From an uncultured Sphingomonadaceae bacterium (GTDB lineage Bacteria; Pseudomonadota; Alphaproteobacteria; Sphingomonadales; Sphingomonadaceae), in assembly GCA_947501325.1 (NCBI GenBank), contig CANMVC010000002.1, positions 1,240,001 through 1,304,000 on the forward strand: 64,000 nucleotides of DNA, read 5' to 3'. Positions 45,452 through 54,167 of this stretch are shown here, one piece after another. The notes below the pieces were generated by a model. That model was not told where the DNA came from. It made no database searches and saw only the letters and a list, made by a program, of their open reading frames with translations. Position numbers and translations under genes: made by a program. Numbering within the stretch: position 1 is the stretch's first letter; each line of letters starts with the position of its first letter.

Positions 45452-47404
45452 ATGCGCACCATATTTGCCGGCGCTATGGCCGCAGCTTCATTGCTATTGT
45501 CCACACCGGCGGCCTATTCGGCGGACAAAACTTCCAATGCCATCGCCGCCAAGCCCACCGCATTGGTTGCCGATCAGGTTCCCGACATTCCGATGTCCAT
45601 TGTCGAAAAGACCCGGCCCTATATGGAATTTCGGACAGCAGGGTTTGTCGGGTGGGATCCCAAAACCAAGGCCATGCTGGTGCGCACCCGTTTTGCCGAC
45701 ACCAGCCAACTGCACAGGGTCGCCGCACCGCGCCGGGAGCGCGAGCAACTGACCTTTGGCAACGAACCGGCACGCGCGGCCAGCTATGCGCCTGATGGTT
45801 CCGCTTTATTGTTCCAGAAAGACATCGGCGGCAATGAAGTGAACCAGATATTCGTTCTGCGCGACGGGGTTCCCGAAATGCTGACCGATGGAAAGAGCCG
45901 CAATAGTCTCGGGCCATGGTCCAGCAAGGGCAGTTTACTGGCCTTTGGCTCCAACAAGCGCACCGGGCTCTATAACGATATTTACCTGATGAACCCCGCC
46001 AAGCCCGATAGCGCCATCATGCTGGTTGCTTCAACGGGTGGCGGCTGGTTCCCGATCGACTTTTCGCCCGATGACAAGCATTTGCTGGTGTTCAACTATG
46101 TTTCGATTACCGACAATCAACTTTATTTGATCGACATTGCCAACGGCACGTCGCGGAAACTGACCAATAGCAGCAATCCGGTGGCGTATAATGGTCTGCA
46201 ATTTGCGCCCGATGGCCGGTTATGGGCGGCGTCCGATGACGGCAGCGATGTCCAGCGACTGGGCACCGTCAATATCGAAACAGCGATATTTGAACCCGTT
46301 ATTGACGAGAAAGTCTGGGACATATCCGACTTTGACATCAGCAAGGATGGTCGCTGGATCGCCTATGAAGTCAATCAGGCGGGCCGCTCGGTCCTCAAGA
46401 TCTATAATATGCAGAGCGGTGACTTGCGCACAGTGTCCGATCTGAGCCCCGGCGTGATCGGCGGCCTGCAATTCGCGCCATGGGGGGAGCTGGGCTTCAC
46501 GTTCAATGCCAATCAAGGCGGCAGTGACAGCTACAGCCTTGATCCCGAGACGCTGGCAATCACGCGCTGGACCAAAAGCGAGACCGGCGGGCTGGATGCA
46601 GCGAATAATGTTGCGCCGGAGCTGGTAGAAATAACGAGTTTTGACGGCGAGAAAATGTCGGGCTTTCTCTATCGCCCCGATCCTGACAAGCATAAGGGCA
46701 AACGTCCGCTCATCATCAATATTCACGGCGGTCCGGAAGGCCAGGCGACGCCGCGTTTTCTTGGGCGCAACAATTATCTGATCAACGAGCTGGGCGTTGG
46801 GATCTTCTATCCCAATGTCCGCGGCTCAACGGGCTTCGGCAAACGGTTCGTGGCGCTGGACAATGGCCCGTTCCGGCGCGAAGACAGCGTGCAGGATATT
46901 GGCGCCTTCCTCTCCCATCTGCGCAAGGACAAACGCATCGACCGCCGCCGCATTGCGGTAACGGGCGGCAGCTACGGCGGGTATATGACGCTTGCGTCCA
47001 TGCTCCGTTATGGCGACAAGCTTAAGGCGGGACTGGAAGTGGTCGGCATCTCCAATTTCGTCACGTTTCTTGAAAATACGCAGCCCTATCGCCGCGATCT
47101 GCGCCGGGTCGAATATGGCGATGAACGCATTCCGGAACAGCGCGCAAAGCTGGAAGAAATCAGCCCGCTGCGCCGCGCCAATGAAATAGATATTCCCTTG
47201 ATGGTTGTCACCGGCGCCAATGACCCGCGGGTGCCGGCCAGCGAAGCGGACCAGATTGTCGCCGCCGTCCGTGCCAATGATCGGCCAGCCTGGCACCTGC
47301 TCGCCGAGAATGAGGGCCATGGCTTTCGTAAAAAGGCAAATGCAGACTATCAGTTCTGGGCGTCCCTGCTATTCTGGCAGAAATATCTGTTGAACGGAGA
47401 GTAG
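45452..47404 (+). CDS. S9-family serine peptidase (prolyl oligopeptidase type), secreted
   Basis: 650 residues from ATG at 45452, preceded by GGGGAGAGG. Signal peptide ends near AYSA. The N-terminal ~400 residues form a beta-propeller with WD40-like/TolB-like blades; the C-terminal alpha/beta hydrolase domain has INIHGGPEGQ (oxyanion), the nucleophile in TGGSYGGYMTLA (about residue 507), aspartate in TGANDPRVPASEA and histidine in NEGHGFRKKAN. Cleaves peptides, probably in the periplasm. DUF2339 follows 3 bp later. Confidence 0.94.
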   Translation: MRTIFAGAMAAASLLLSTPAAYSADKTSNAIAAKPTALVADQVPDIPMSIVEKTRPYMEFRTAGFVGWDPKTKAMLVRTRFADTSQLHRVAAPRREREQLTFGNEPARAASYAPDGSALLFQKDIGGNEVNQIFVLRDGVPEMLTDGKSRNSLGPWSSKGSLLAFGSNKRTGLYNDIYLMNPAKPDSAIMLVASTGGGWFPIDFSPDDKHLLVFNYVSITDNQLYLIDIANGTSRKLTNSSNPVAYNGLQFAPDGRLWAASDDGSDVQRLGTVNIETAIFEPVIDEKVWDISDFDISKDGRWIAYEVNQAGRSVLKIYNMQSGDLRTVSDLSPGVIGGLQFAPWGELGFTFNANQGGSDSYSLDPETLAITRWTKSETGGLDAANNVAPELVEITSFDGEKMSGFLYRPDPDKHKGKRPLIINIHGGPEGQATPRFLGRNNYLINELGVGIFYPNVRGSTGFGKRFVALDNGPFRREDSVQDIGAFLSHLRKDKRIDRRRIAVTGGSYGGYMTLASMLRYGDKLKAGLEVVGISNFVTFLENTQPYRRDLRRVEYGDERIPEQRAKLEEISPLRRANEIDIPLMVVTGANDPRVPASEADQIVAAVRANDRPAWHLLAENEGHGFRKKANADYQFWASLLFWQKYLLNGE

Positions 47405-47407
47405 TGT

Positions 47408-50062
47408 ATGGAAATACTTGTCATTGCAGGGATTATTATCCTGCTAGTGCTGGTATTTGATTCACGTAGCACAATTGCTTCGCTTCGCAATCGGATCGAA
47501 ACTCTCGAAAATCGCGATTCTCAAACTACTGTTCGGCCCGATCAGACCGTTATGGCCGAAACTGTAAAGCAAACAGAGGCGGGACCAGCACCCGTCGAGC
47601 CAGCGCGGCGCGCCGCGAAGGCAGCACCCAAGCCGGCACGCGTCACGACTCCGGCAGCAGAGCCATCGCGGCAAGTCTATAAACCAACCTCCCCTACCCC
47701 CCCTCCTCCACCACAGGAGAGCAGCGAACCGCCGCCACCGCGCCCGAGCGCTGCGAAACGGTTTGAAGACCTGATTGGCGGCAAACTTCCGATCTGGATT
47801 GGCGGCATCGCGCTCATTTTCGCCGGCTTTTTTCTCGTCCGTTTTTCCATCGAAGCCGGTTTATTCGGCCCGGCTGCGCGTTGCGTGACAGCTGCGCTTT
47901 TCGGATTGCTGCTCATCGGCCTGAGCGAATTTGGCTATAAAATACCAAAATTCGGCAAGATTTTTACCGATGATGTCCGCATTGGCCACTCGATCGCTGG
48001 CGCCGGTATCGCCGTCCTCTACGCCACCCTTTATATGGCGAGCGAGTTATATGGCTTGTTAGGCCTGTACACCGCACTTGGCGGGGTTATCGCGGTCACC
48101 ATGTTGGCCTTCGTGCTGTCACAGCGCCACGGCCCACCGACAGCGATCATGGGATTGCTCGGCGGTTTCGCTGCGCCGTATGTCGCCGGACTTGGGCCGG
48201 AATCGGTTGCGCCGTTACTCATCTATCTCGGCGTGTTCACCGCAGGCCTATTCGGCCTTGCGATCCATCGCGGCTGGGCGTGGCTCGCGCTGCTTGCCAC
48301 CGGTGGCAGCGTGATCTGGACGACGGCGCTGTTGTTTATGGACCTGAGCGGCGACGTGCCCTTTGTCGGCGCGTTTATTGTCTTGCTGGCCATTGGCGGC
48401 GTGCTCACGCTGTCGCGCACCGGCACCAGCTTTGGTATTCCCAAACCGGTCATGCAGGCTATCCCGCTGGGCGTCGGGCTGTTGCAGCTTGTGACACTGG
48501 CACCGCTCATCGAATTCTCGCTCATCAGCTGGCTGTTCTTCGCCGTCCTGACCATCTTCGCCATTGCGCTCGCCTGGCGGGACAAGGATCTGACGCCAGC
48601 TGTAGCCGGCGCTCTTGGCCTGTCCTTGGCCATGGTCGCGACCGCTTTCTCCAACACCGGTGCTGAGCAAATGCAGTTGTTCGCTGCCGTCGGGCTGGCG
48701 ATCCTGTTCGGCGCTGCAGGCCACGTCTTTGCGTTGCGCGAAAAAGACGGATGGATGTGGGCACTCGTCGGTATGGCGGCGCCCACGGGCATGTTGCTGC
48801 TCATCTATACCCTTGGCAATTTGGGGTGGAGCCAGAATAGCTGGGCGATAGCTTGCGTCCTGACCGCGCTCACAACCGCCCTCATGGCGTGGCGGACCCG
48901 CGCAGACGCAGCCATATTGCCGCCGCCCGTGGCCAGCGGTCTGACCGGGCTATTGGTTGCCATCGCATTGTGGATATGGACCCCGCAAAGCCTCGGCGCG
49001 CTGGTAGCGATTACGGTTGCCGCAGCTCTTGCTTTCTGGACCCGCTGGGTCATGCGCAAGGCGATTATCGTGCAATCGGCCATCGCCACCGGCTTGGGCA
49101 GTCTGATCATGCTGTTCGACAGCTTCGGGCTCGTGGAAGCCCTGTTTGGATCGCTCACTGGAGAAACCGATCTGTTTGTCTACTTACCGGAAGTGGGCCC
49201 ATCGACTATCGAGCTGCTGCTTCCTGCCATCGCGATTATCGCCATCGCCTATGGCTTTCGCGACAGCTTCGGCAAAGCGTTTTCGAAAATCATCGCCGGC
49301 ACCGGTTTGATCGCAACCGGCGGGTTCCTCTACTTGCTGCTCAAACAGCCTCTCGCCATTGGTCCAATCGAAGACTTTGTCGCCTATGGTTTTGCCGAGC
49401 GCGCCGTCTTTACCCATTTGCTAGCGCTGGCCGGTTGGTTGTTGCTCAGGCGGACTTGGGATGAGAAACTCGCAGCACCGCTCAAATCATTGGGCTTTGC
49501 TCTGGCTGCGCTGGCGCTCGCCCGGTTTGTCTATTTCGATATTTTGCTGCTCAGCCCGACCAGCGTCAAACAGGCTATCGGCCCCGCACCTATTGCCAAT
49601 CTCGGCACGCTGCATTTTACCACCGCCATGCTGTGGCTCTGGCTTTTCGCGCGAACCGAGGCATTGGTGACCTCCTTACCCAAATTGGTTCGGCCGCTTG
49701 AAATTGGTAGCCTGCTCGCCGCCATTGCATCTGTCATGGTCACCGTTCGTCAAGCCGTCCACGGCACAGATATAGCCACCCCGCCTTTCACCTCAACCGA
49801 GACTTATCTCTATAGCGCCGGACTGCTGGCGCTTGCCATTGCGTGGCTCGCGAGGGGCATCCAGACTACCAATGCGTTGCTGCGTATCGCGGGGCTGCTG
49901 TTACTTACCCTCGTGACATTCAAGGTATTCCTGATCGACGCGGCACAACTGGAAGGCATTTTGCGGATACTCTCGTTCCTCGGCCTCGGGATCGCGCTTA
50001 TCGGCATCGGTTGGATCTATGGCAAGGTGATGCGCTCGGACGAAGCAAAAGCTGCTGCCTAA
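47408..50062 (+). CDS. DUF2339 large polytopic membrane protein
   Basis: 884 residues. An N-terminal helix, a coiled-coil/charged part and a proline-rich stretch (about residues 85-115) precede about 25 hydrophobic segments. FEDLIGGKLPIWIGGIALIF, where the membrane part begins, is the DUF2339 hallmark. Function of the family is unknown; the size and helix number suggest transport or envelope polymer handling. It starts 3 bp after the S9 peptidase stop, and its last 4 bases overlap the end of the opposing LysR gene. Confidence 0.9.
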   Translation: MEILVIAGIIILLVLVFDSRSTIASLRNRIETLENRDSQTTVRPDQTVMAETVKQTEAGPAPVEPARRAAKAAPKPARVTTPAAEPSRQVYKPTSPTPPPPPQESSEPPPPRPSAAKRFEDLIGGKLPIWIGGIALIFAGFFLVRFSIEAGLFGPAARCVTAALFGLLLIGLSEFGYKIPKFGKIFTDDVRIGHSIAGAGIAVLYATLYMASELYGLLGLYTALGGVIAVTMLAFVLSQRHGPPTAIMGLLGGFAAPYVAGLGPESVAPLLIYLGVFTAGLFGLAIHRGWAWLALLATGGSVIWTTALLFMDLSGDVPFVGAFIVLLAIGGVLTLSRTGTSFGIPKPVMQAIPLGVGLLQLVTLAPLIEFSLISWLFFAVLTIFAIALAWRDKDLTPAVAGALGLSLAMVATAFSNTGAEQMQLFAAVGLAILFGAAGHVFALREKDGWMWALVGMAAPTGMLLLIYTLGNLGWSQNSWAIACVLTALTTALMAWRTRADAAILPPPVASGLTGLLVAIALWIWTPQSLGALVAITVAAALAFWTRWVMRKAIIVQSAIATGLGSLIMLFDSFGLVEALFGSLTGETDLFVYLPEVGPSTIELLLPAIAIIAIAYGFRDSFGKAFSKIIAGTGLIATGGFLYLLLKQPLAIGPIEDFVAYGFAERAVFTHLLALAGWLLLRRTWDEKLAAPLKSLGFALAALALARFVYFDILLLSPTSVKQAIGPAPIANLGTLHFTTAMLWLWLFARTEALVTSLPKLVRPLEIGSLLAAIASVMVTVRQAVHGTDIATPPFTSTETYLYSAGLLALAIAWLARGIQTTNALLRIAGLLLLTLVTFKVFLIDAAQLEGILRILSFLGLGIALIGIGWIYGKVMRSDEAKAAA

Positions 50063-50937
50063 CGGGCGGCAAAGCTTGACCGACAACAATCGGCGATCCA
50101 GTCGCGTACCGCCTTGATCTCGCGATTGCGGCGATTGTCGCGATGAAAGACTATCCACGGCTTGCGCGGCGGAACCGGTGGCGCCGGGATGGGAACCAAT
50201 CCATGCCGCTGGGCCAGAAAATCGGGCAGCATCGCAATAGCCCCACCGGATTTTGCTATTTCCAATAACGCATAGATGCTGCTGGACTGAACGCACAATG
50301 CCGAATGCAAATCATGCTCTTTGATCCAGACAACTTCCGGAATATCCCCGTATTTCGAGTCCAAACCTGCCAGCTTTTCATCACGCAGGTTAAGGCTGTC
50401 TGGCAATCGCCCGCGCAAATAGTCCGGTGAGGTATAAAGACTTGCGGTAATTTCAGGCAACCGCCGTGCGATCAAACCATCGCTTTTCGGCCGAGCCAGC
50501 CGGACCGCGATATCTGCCTCGCGCCGGTTGAGATCCGCTAGTTCGGTAGACATGATCAGATCGACGACAAGCCCGAGATGGTTTTCCCACAGCTTCGGTA
50601 AATGCGGGGCCAGCACGGCAGACACCATCGTTTCGGTCGTCGATATGCGGATGGGCAAGGCACGACGATCCGATTTCAGTGAAAAAGCCAAGCGCTCCAT
50701 CTGAAACAAATGATCCCCGCCTGCCTTTGCCAGCACCAGCATTTCCTTGCCCTCGTCGGTTAGGCTAATCCCGCCTGGGCCGCGCAAAATTAACCGCAAC
50801 CCCGTCGCGGCTTCGAGGGCATCCATCTTTCGTCCCAAGGTTGCATTGGACATTTCCAACGCCGAAGCGGCTGCCATCAGCGACTGTCGCTCGGCCACCT
50901 CGATAAAGCAGCGCACGGTATCCCAATCAATTGTCAT
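50059..50937 (-). CDS. LysR-family transcriptional regulator
   Basis: 292 residues. N-terminal winged helix-turn-helix (DTVRCFIEVAERQSLMAAAS, then NATLGRKMDALEAATGLRL) and a substrate-binding domain with the periplasmic-binding fold. Divergent from the alcohol dehydrogenase gene at 51049, with a 17-base perfect palindrome in the 111 bp between them, so it probably controls that gene and itself. Inducer unknown. Confidence 0.93.
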   Translation of the reverse strand: MTIDWDTVRCFIEVAERQSLMAAASALEMSNATLGRKMDALEAATGLRLILRGPGGISLTDEGKEMLVLAKAGGDHLFQMERLAFSLKSDRRALPIRISTTETMVSAVLAPHLPKLWENHLGLVVDLIMSTELADLNRREADIAVRLARPKSDGLIARRLPEITASLYTSPDYLRGRLPDSLNLRDEKLAGLDSKYGDIPEVVWIKEHDLHSALCVQSSSIYALLEIAKSGGAIAMLPDFLAQRHGLVPIPAPPVPPRKPWIVFHRDNRRNREIKAVRDWIADCCRSSFAAR

Positions 50938-50972
50938 GCTCTGTCTATATACAGGCTTGGGATTTTCATAAA

Positions 50973-50989
50973 TGAATAATAATTATTCA
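50973..50989. promoter_or_regulatory. LysR-type operator palindrome
   Basis: TGAATAAT-A-ATTATTCA, a perfect 17-base palindrome containing T-N11-A spacing, between divergent LysR and dehydrogenase genes. A second shorter dyad, CTGT-N6-ACAG, is at 50941-50954. Layout is that of LysR recognition and activation sites. Confidence 0.6.
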
Positions 50990-51048
50990 ATTTTGCTAAT
51001 TCCGTGGCGACCTAATTTGCGCGACTCTGCAGCAAAGGAACAATCACC

Positions 51049-52089
51049 ATGACCAGCATGCAACAGCTTACCTTCATCAAACCCGAGACATTCGAATGGC
51101 ATGAAGTCGCCACGCCAACCATCCAAGGCGCTGGCGAAGCGATTGTCCGACCACTTGCCGTCACACGTTGCGATCTTGATCTTTATATGGCCAGTGGCAT
51201 GTATCCGATGGAAGGGCCTTTCGCCTTTGGCCACGAAATTGCCGGGGAAGTTGTCGACATTGGCGATGGTGTTAAAGACTTTGCCCCCGGTGACCAAGTA
51301 GTTGTTCCGTTCCAGATAAATTGCGGATCTTGCGATAATTGTCGGCGCGGCTTTACCAATGCTTGCAACACCGTGGAACCCTTTGCCGCTTATGGCTTCG
51401 CGCCAACAGGAGAGCGAAAATGGGGCGGCGGACTGAGCGACCTGATCAACGTGCCGTTTGCCGATGCGATGCTGGTAAAAATACCGGGCAATGTGTCGAT
51501 CACAAGCGCAGCGGCGATATCTGATAATGCGGTCGATGGATATCGGACTGTGGCCGAACCGCTCGCACGGCGGCCAGGGGCCGATATATTAATCATCGGC
51601 GGGCTTGCTCAGAGCGTTGGCTTGTTCGCGGTGCAGGCCGCTCGCGCATTGGGTGCTGGCCGCGTCGTATATCGCGATTATGATGCAGGACGCCTGGCCA
51701 AAGCCAAGGCGCTTGGCGCAGAGGTGATCGAAACCCAATATGGCCCGGATCTGAGAGCAACCGAGGAATTCCCAATCGTGGTCGAAGCAGCCGGTTTGCC
51801 GGAGGCTCTAACCTTTGCCTTACGTTCGACGGAACCTTGCGGCACATGTAGCGGCGTGTTTGCTGGGCTGGGCGCAAGCGCGAATGTTCCGCTGCGGTCC
51901 ATGTATATGAAAGGCATTACCTATACGATCGGGCGCGTCCATGCTCGCACGGAGATAGATCATGTCCTCGACTGCGCGCATTGCGGAACCATCCAGCCAG
52001 ACGACGTGATATCCCGATCCGTTCCCTTTTCCGAGGCCGCAGATGCTATGACGGAGCCCGGCATAAAGATCGTGTTTGAAAGGGATTGA
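51049..52089 (+). CDS. Zinc-dependent medium-chain alcohol dehydrogenase
   Basis: 346 residues. Catalytic zinc ligands in VTRCDLDLYMASG and FGHEIAGEVVDIGDGV; structural zinc cysteines in CGSCDNCRRGFTNAC (about 93-107). The Rossmann part starts ILIIGGLAQSVGLFAVQAAR: the usual GxGxxG is altered to GGLAQS, so cofactor binding may be unusual. AAGGA ribosome-binding site before ATG. Target of the divergent LysR regulator by position; substrate not evident. Confidence 0.9.
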   Translation: MTSMQQLTFIKPETFEWHEVATPTIQGAGEAIVRPLAVTRCDLDLYMASGMYPMEGPFAFGHEIAGEVVDIGDGVKDFAPGDQVVVPFQINCGSCDNCRRGFTNACNTVEPFAAYGFAPTGERKWGGGLSDLINVPFADAMLVKIPGNVSITSAAAISDNAVDGYRTVAEPLARRPGADILIIGGLAQSVGLFAVQAARALGAGRVVYRDYDAGRLAKAKALGAEVIETQYGPDLRATEEFPIVVEAAGLPEALTFALRSTEPCGTCSGVFAGLGASANVPLRSMYMKGITYTIGRVHARTEIDHVLDCAHCGTIQPDDVISRSVPFSEAADAMTEPGIKIVFERD

Positions 52090-52122
52090 CGCTATCGCTG
52101 TCATCCGTGATCATTGCCATGG

Positions 52123-52548
52123 ATGACAAAATCGATTTTCAGCACGGTAGCTTTATACGCTGTGGCTTTGGCAGCAGCGGCCTTTGCGCTGCAATGGCTG
52201 GAATATAAGTTTTTCCTCAAAAGCATTCCGACCGATATCTATATTATTCTATTGGCAATGATCTTTGTGTCGCTGGGTATCTGGGTTGGGTACCGTTTAA
52301 CCGTCCGCAAGACCAGCGCAGCGTTTGAACGCAATGATCCGGCGTTGAAATCACTGGGTATCTCAAGCCGGGAATTAGAGGTGCTGGAGGCTCTGGCAAC
52401 CGGGCAATCCAATAAAGAAATTGCGCGTAACCTTGGTATCTCGCCCAACACCATCAAAACCCATATCTCCCATCTGTTTGAAAAACTGTCGGTGGACCGG
52501 CGCGTATTGGCGATTGAAAAAGCCAAATCTCTGCACCTTATTCCCTGA
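52123..52548 (+). CDS. Membrane-anchored LuxR-type helix-turn-helix regulator
   Basis: 141 residues from ATG at 52123 (a TTG three codons earlier is possible). Two membrane helices (about 4-24 and 38-58) are followed by a LuxR/NarL DNA-binding domain: ISSRELEVLEALATGQSNKEIARNLGISPNTIKTHI. There is no receiver domain or autoinducer-binding domain, so the signal must come through the membrane part. Directly upstream of DUF4199 and VOC genes, with which such regulators often occur. Confidence 0.88.
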   Translation: MTKSIFSTVALYAVALAAAAFALQWLEYKFFLKSIPTDIYIILLAMIFVSLGIWVGYRLTVRKTSAAFERNDPALKSLGISSRELEVLEALATGQSNKEIARNLGISPNTIKTHISHLFEKLSVDRRVLAIEKAKSLHLIP

Positions 52549-52554
52549 TACTCT

Positions 52555-52590
52555 TGGGTGATTTTGATCCAATCACCCATCAGGGTGATT
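52555..52590 (+). promoter_or_regulatory. Two overlapping inverted repeats sharing one arm
   Basis: GGGTGATT (52556-52563), AATCACCC (52571-52578) and GGGTGATT (52583-52590). The middle arm can pair with either neighbour, giving two mutually exclusive 8-bp stems; the second is followed by TTTC. It lies 7 bases past the LuxR stop and before the DUF4199 gene, so it may be a double operator for the LuxR protein or an RNA switch/terminator between the two genes. Confidence 0.5.
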
Positions 52591-52619
52591 TTCAGATAGA
52601 GATTTATTCGTCATAACTT

Positions 52620-52633
52620 CTCCCTATCGGGAG
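52620..52633 (+). promoter_or_regulatory. Hairpin covering the DUF4199 ribosome-binding site
   Basis: CTCCC-tatc-GGGAG, immediately before and including part of the GGGAGGAA Shine-Dalgarno sequence that ends about 7 bases before ATG at 52643. When folded it would hide most of the ribosome-binding site. Confidence 0.4.
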
Positions 52634-52642
52634 GAAATCATC

Positions 52643-53194
52643 ATGATAAAAATCACAATCACTATGCTGAAAATCATCGTCATTTATGGGGTCATATCAG
52701 GCGCGATAGTCATAGGCACAATGCTCGTTGGTCTGTTGTCGAGTGGAGGACAGGGATTTTTTGCATCGGAATATTTCGGCTATCTGACGATGCTCATCGC
52801 TTTGTCGATGATTTTTATCGGTATCAAACGCTGTCGCGACTTAGAACTCGGCGGCGTAATCAGGTTTCTTCCCGCTCTCGGGCTCGGCCTCGCCATCGCT
52901 GCGATTGCATCTATTATTTATGTTTGCGTGTGGGAAATCTATCTGTTCAGCACCGACTATGTTTTCATAGACGAGTTTACCTCGGCAATGATTGAGGCCA
53001 AAAAAGCCGAAGGGCTTAGCGGCGTAGCTCTGGACAATCTGGTCAGCGAAATGGAAAACATGAAGGCCAACTATGCCAAACTCTATATCCGCCTGCCAAT
53101 GACCTTCATGGAGATTTTTCCCGTCGGCCTTATCATTTCCCTGCTTTCCGCGGCTCTCCTGCGCAACCCGAACCTCCTGCCAGCGAAAAACTGA
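52643..53194 (+). CDS. DUF4199 family membrane protein
   Basis: 183 residues with four membrane segments (about 8-32, 44-62, 74-98, 150-172) and a soluble charged loop (FIDEFTSAMIEAKKAEGLSG to ENMKANYAK). MIFIGIKRCRDLELGGVIRF is the DUF4199 pattern. Function unknown. Preceded by a LuxR-type membrane regulator and followed by a VOC protein 30 bp downstream, so likely one operon. Confidence 0.9.
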   Translation: MIKITITMLKIIVIYGVISGAIVIGTMLVGLLSSGGQGFFASEYFGYLTMLIALSMIFIGIKRCRDLELGGVIRFLPALGLGLAIAAIASIIYVCVWEIYLFSTDYVFIDEFTSAMIEAKKAEGLSGVALDNLVSEMENMKANYAKLYIRLPMTFMEIFPVGLIISLLSAALLRNPNLLPAKN

Positions 53195-53224
53195 TCCCGC
53201 ACATTTCAACAAAAGGAATTATCT

Positions 53225-53599
53225 ATGCATTTGGGTGCTTTCTCTATCAGCCTTTCAGTCAAAAACCTGGAGGCGTCGGAGCAATTCTACCAAAAGCTCG
53301 GCTTCGAGCCCTTTGGCGGTGACAAAAGCCAAAATTGGTTGATCCTGAAAAACGGCGACACTGTAATAGGCCTGTTTCAGGACTTGTTTCCCGACAATAT
53401 CCTAACCTTCAATCCCGGATGGAATGGCGATGCAAAGCCCCTGAAGGAACATACTGATATTAGAGACCTGCAACAGGTGCTGAAAAAAAGGGGCGTTGAA
53501 TTTACCACAGAGGCAGATCCTGATGGAAGCGGTCCCGCAAGCTTCACGATCGTCGATCCCGACGGCAATGCGATTCTGGTTGATCAACATGTCGGTTGA
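53225..53599 (+). CDS. VOC-superfamily protein
   Basis: 124 residues. Two beta-alpha-beta-beta-beta units: FSISLSVKNLEASEQFYQKL at the start and PASFTIVDPDGNAILVDQHV at the end. The first metal histidine of glyoxalases is replaced by serine, so it is not a standard glyoxalase I; bleomycin-resistance-like or other binding functions are possible. Third gene of the LuxR, DUF4199, VOC group; AAAGGAATT upstream of ATG. Confidence 0.9.
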   Translation: MHLGAFSISLSVKNLEASEQFYQKLGFEPFGGDKSQNWLILKNGDTVIGLFQDLFPDNILTFNPGWNGDAKPLKEHTDIRDLQQVLKKRGVEFTTEADPDGSGPASFTIVDPDGNAILVDQHVG

Positions 53600-53768
53600 A
53601 CCTGTGCCGATAGTGTTCGGGAGCGGCCGGACAAACCAGCCTGAACCGACAACAAGAGCACCGTCACAGGGATCTCCCGCACGAAAATCCAGCTGTCATT
53701 TAACAAACACCAATAAAGCTGCGAACCTTCAAGGCGATGAGCAGAGCAGGGAAACGCACAGAATTGCA

Positions 53769-54136
53769 ATGCTATCAATCGGCCTGATTGCCGCGCTCCA
53801 TCTCTATATCGCGCGGTTTGAGATATTTGCGTGGACAACGCAGGGACTCAAAGTTTTTCAACCTTGCCAATGGACTTGTTCGAGCAGACCCAATCCATGG
53901 CGGCGAATCAGGGTTTATACAACGCGTTTTTGGCCATCGGACTGCTTTGATCACTGTTCATCAGGGACGCCGAATGGCGGTTCAAGGTGGCTACCTGCTT
54001 CTTGCTATTCGTTGCCGCAGCCGGGATTTTAGCGCGGTTACGATATCTCAGAAAATCAATGTCGTGCAGACAGCGCCAGCGACCAGCGCGCTAATGTTTG
54101 CCTATCTCAGCTATCGAAAAACATCTCGGGCAACGT
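53769..54136 (+). pseudogene. Decayed DUF1304 membrane protein gene
   Basis: Parts of a DUF1304 protein appear in sequence order but in different reading frames. MLSIGLIAALHLYIARFEIF (from 53769) is in one frame, MDLFEQTQSMAANQGLYNAF (from 53870) in another and ends at TGA 53947, WRFKVATCFLLFVAAAGI (about 53970-54030) is third, and VVQTAPATSALMFAYLSY (about 54060-54115) a further shift. Together they match the four-helix DUF1304 pattern with the conserved ANQGLYN motif. At least three frameshifts, so no full product. The 170 bases before it (53600-53768) show nothing recognisable. Confidence 0.75.
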
Positions 54137-54167
54137 AGCTAAAAGACAAAGGCGGACTAACTTACCT

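Noticed and set aside
53788-54138. 116-codon rightward frame as an intact gene
   Set aside because: It is one of several frames of the decayed DUF1304 gene; the conserved segments lie in other frames.
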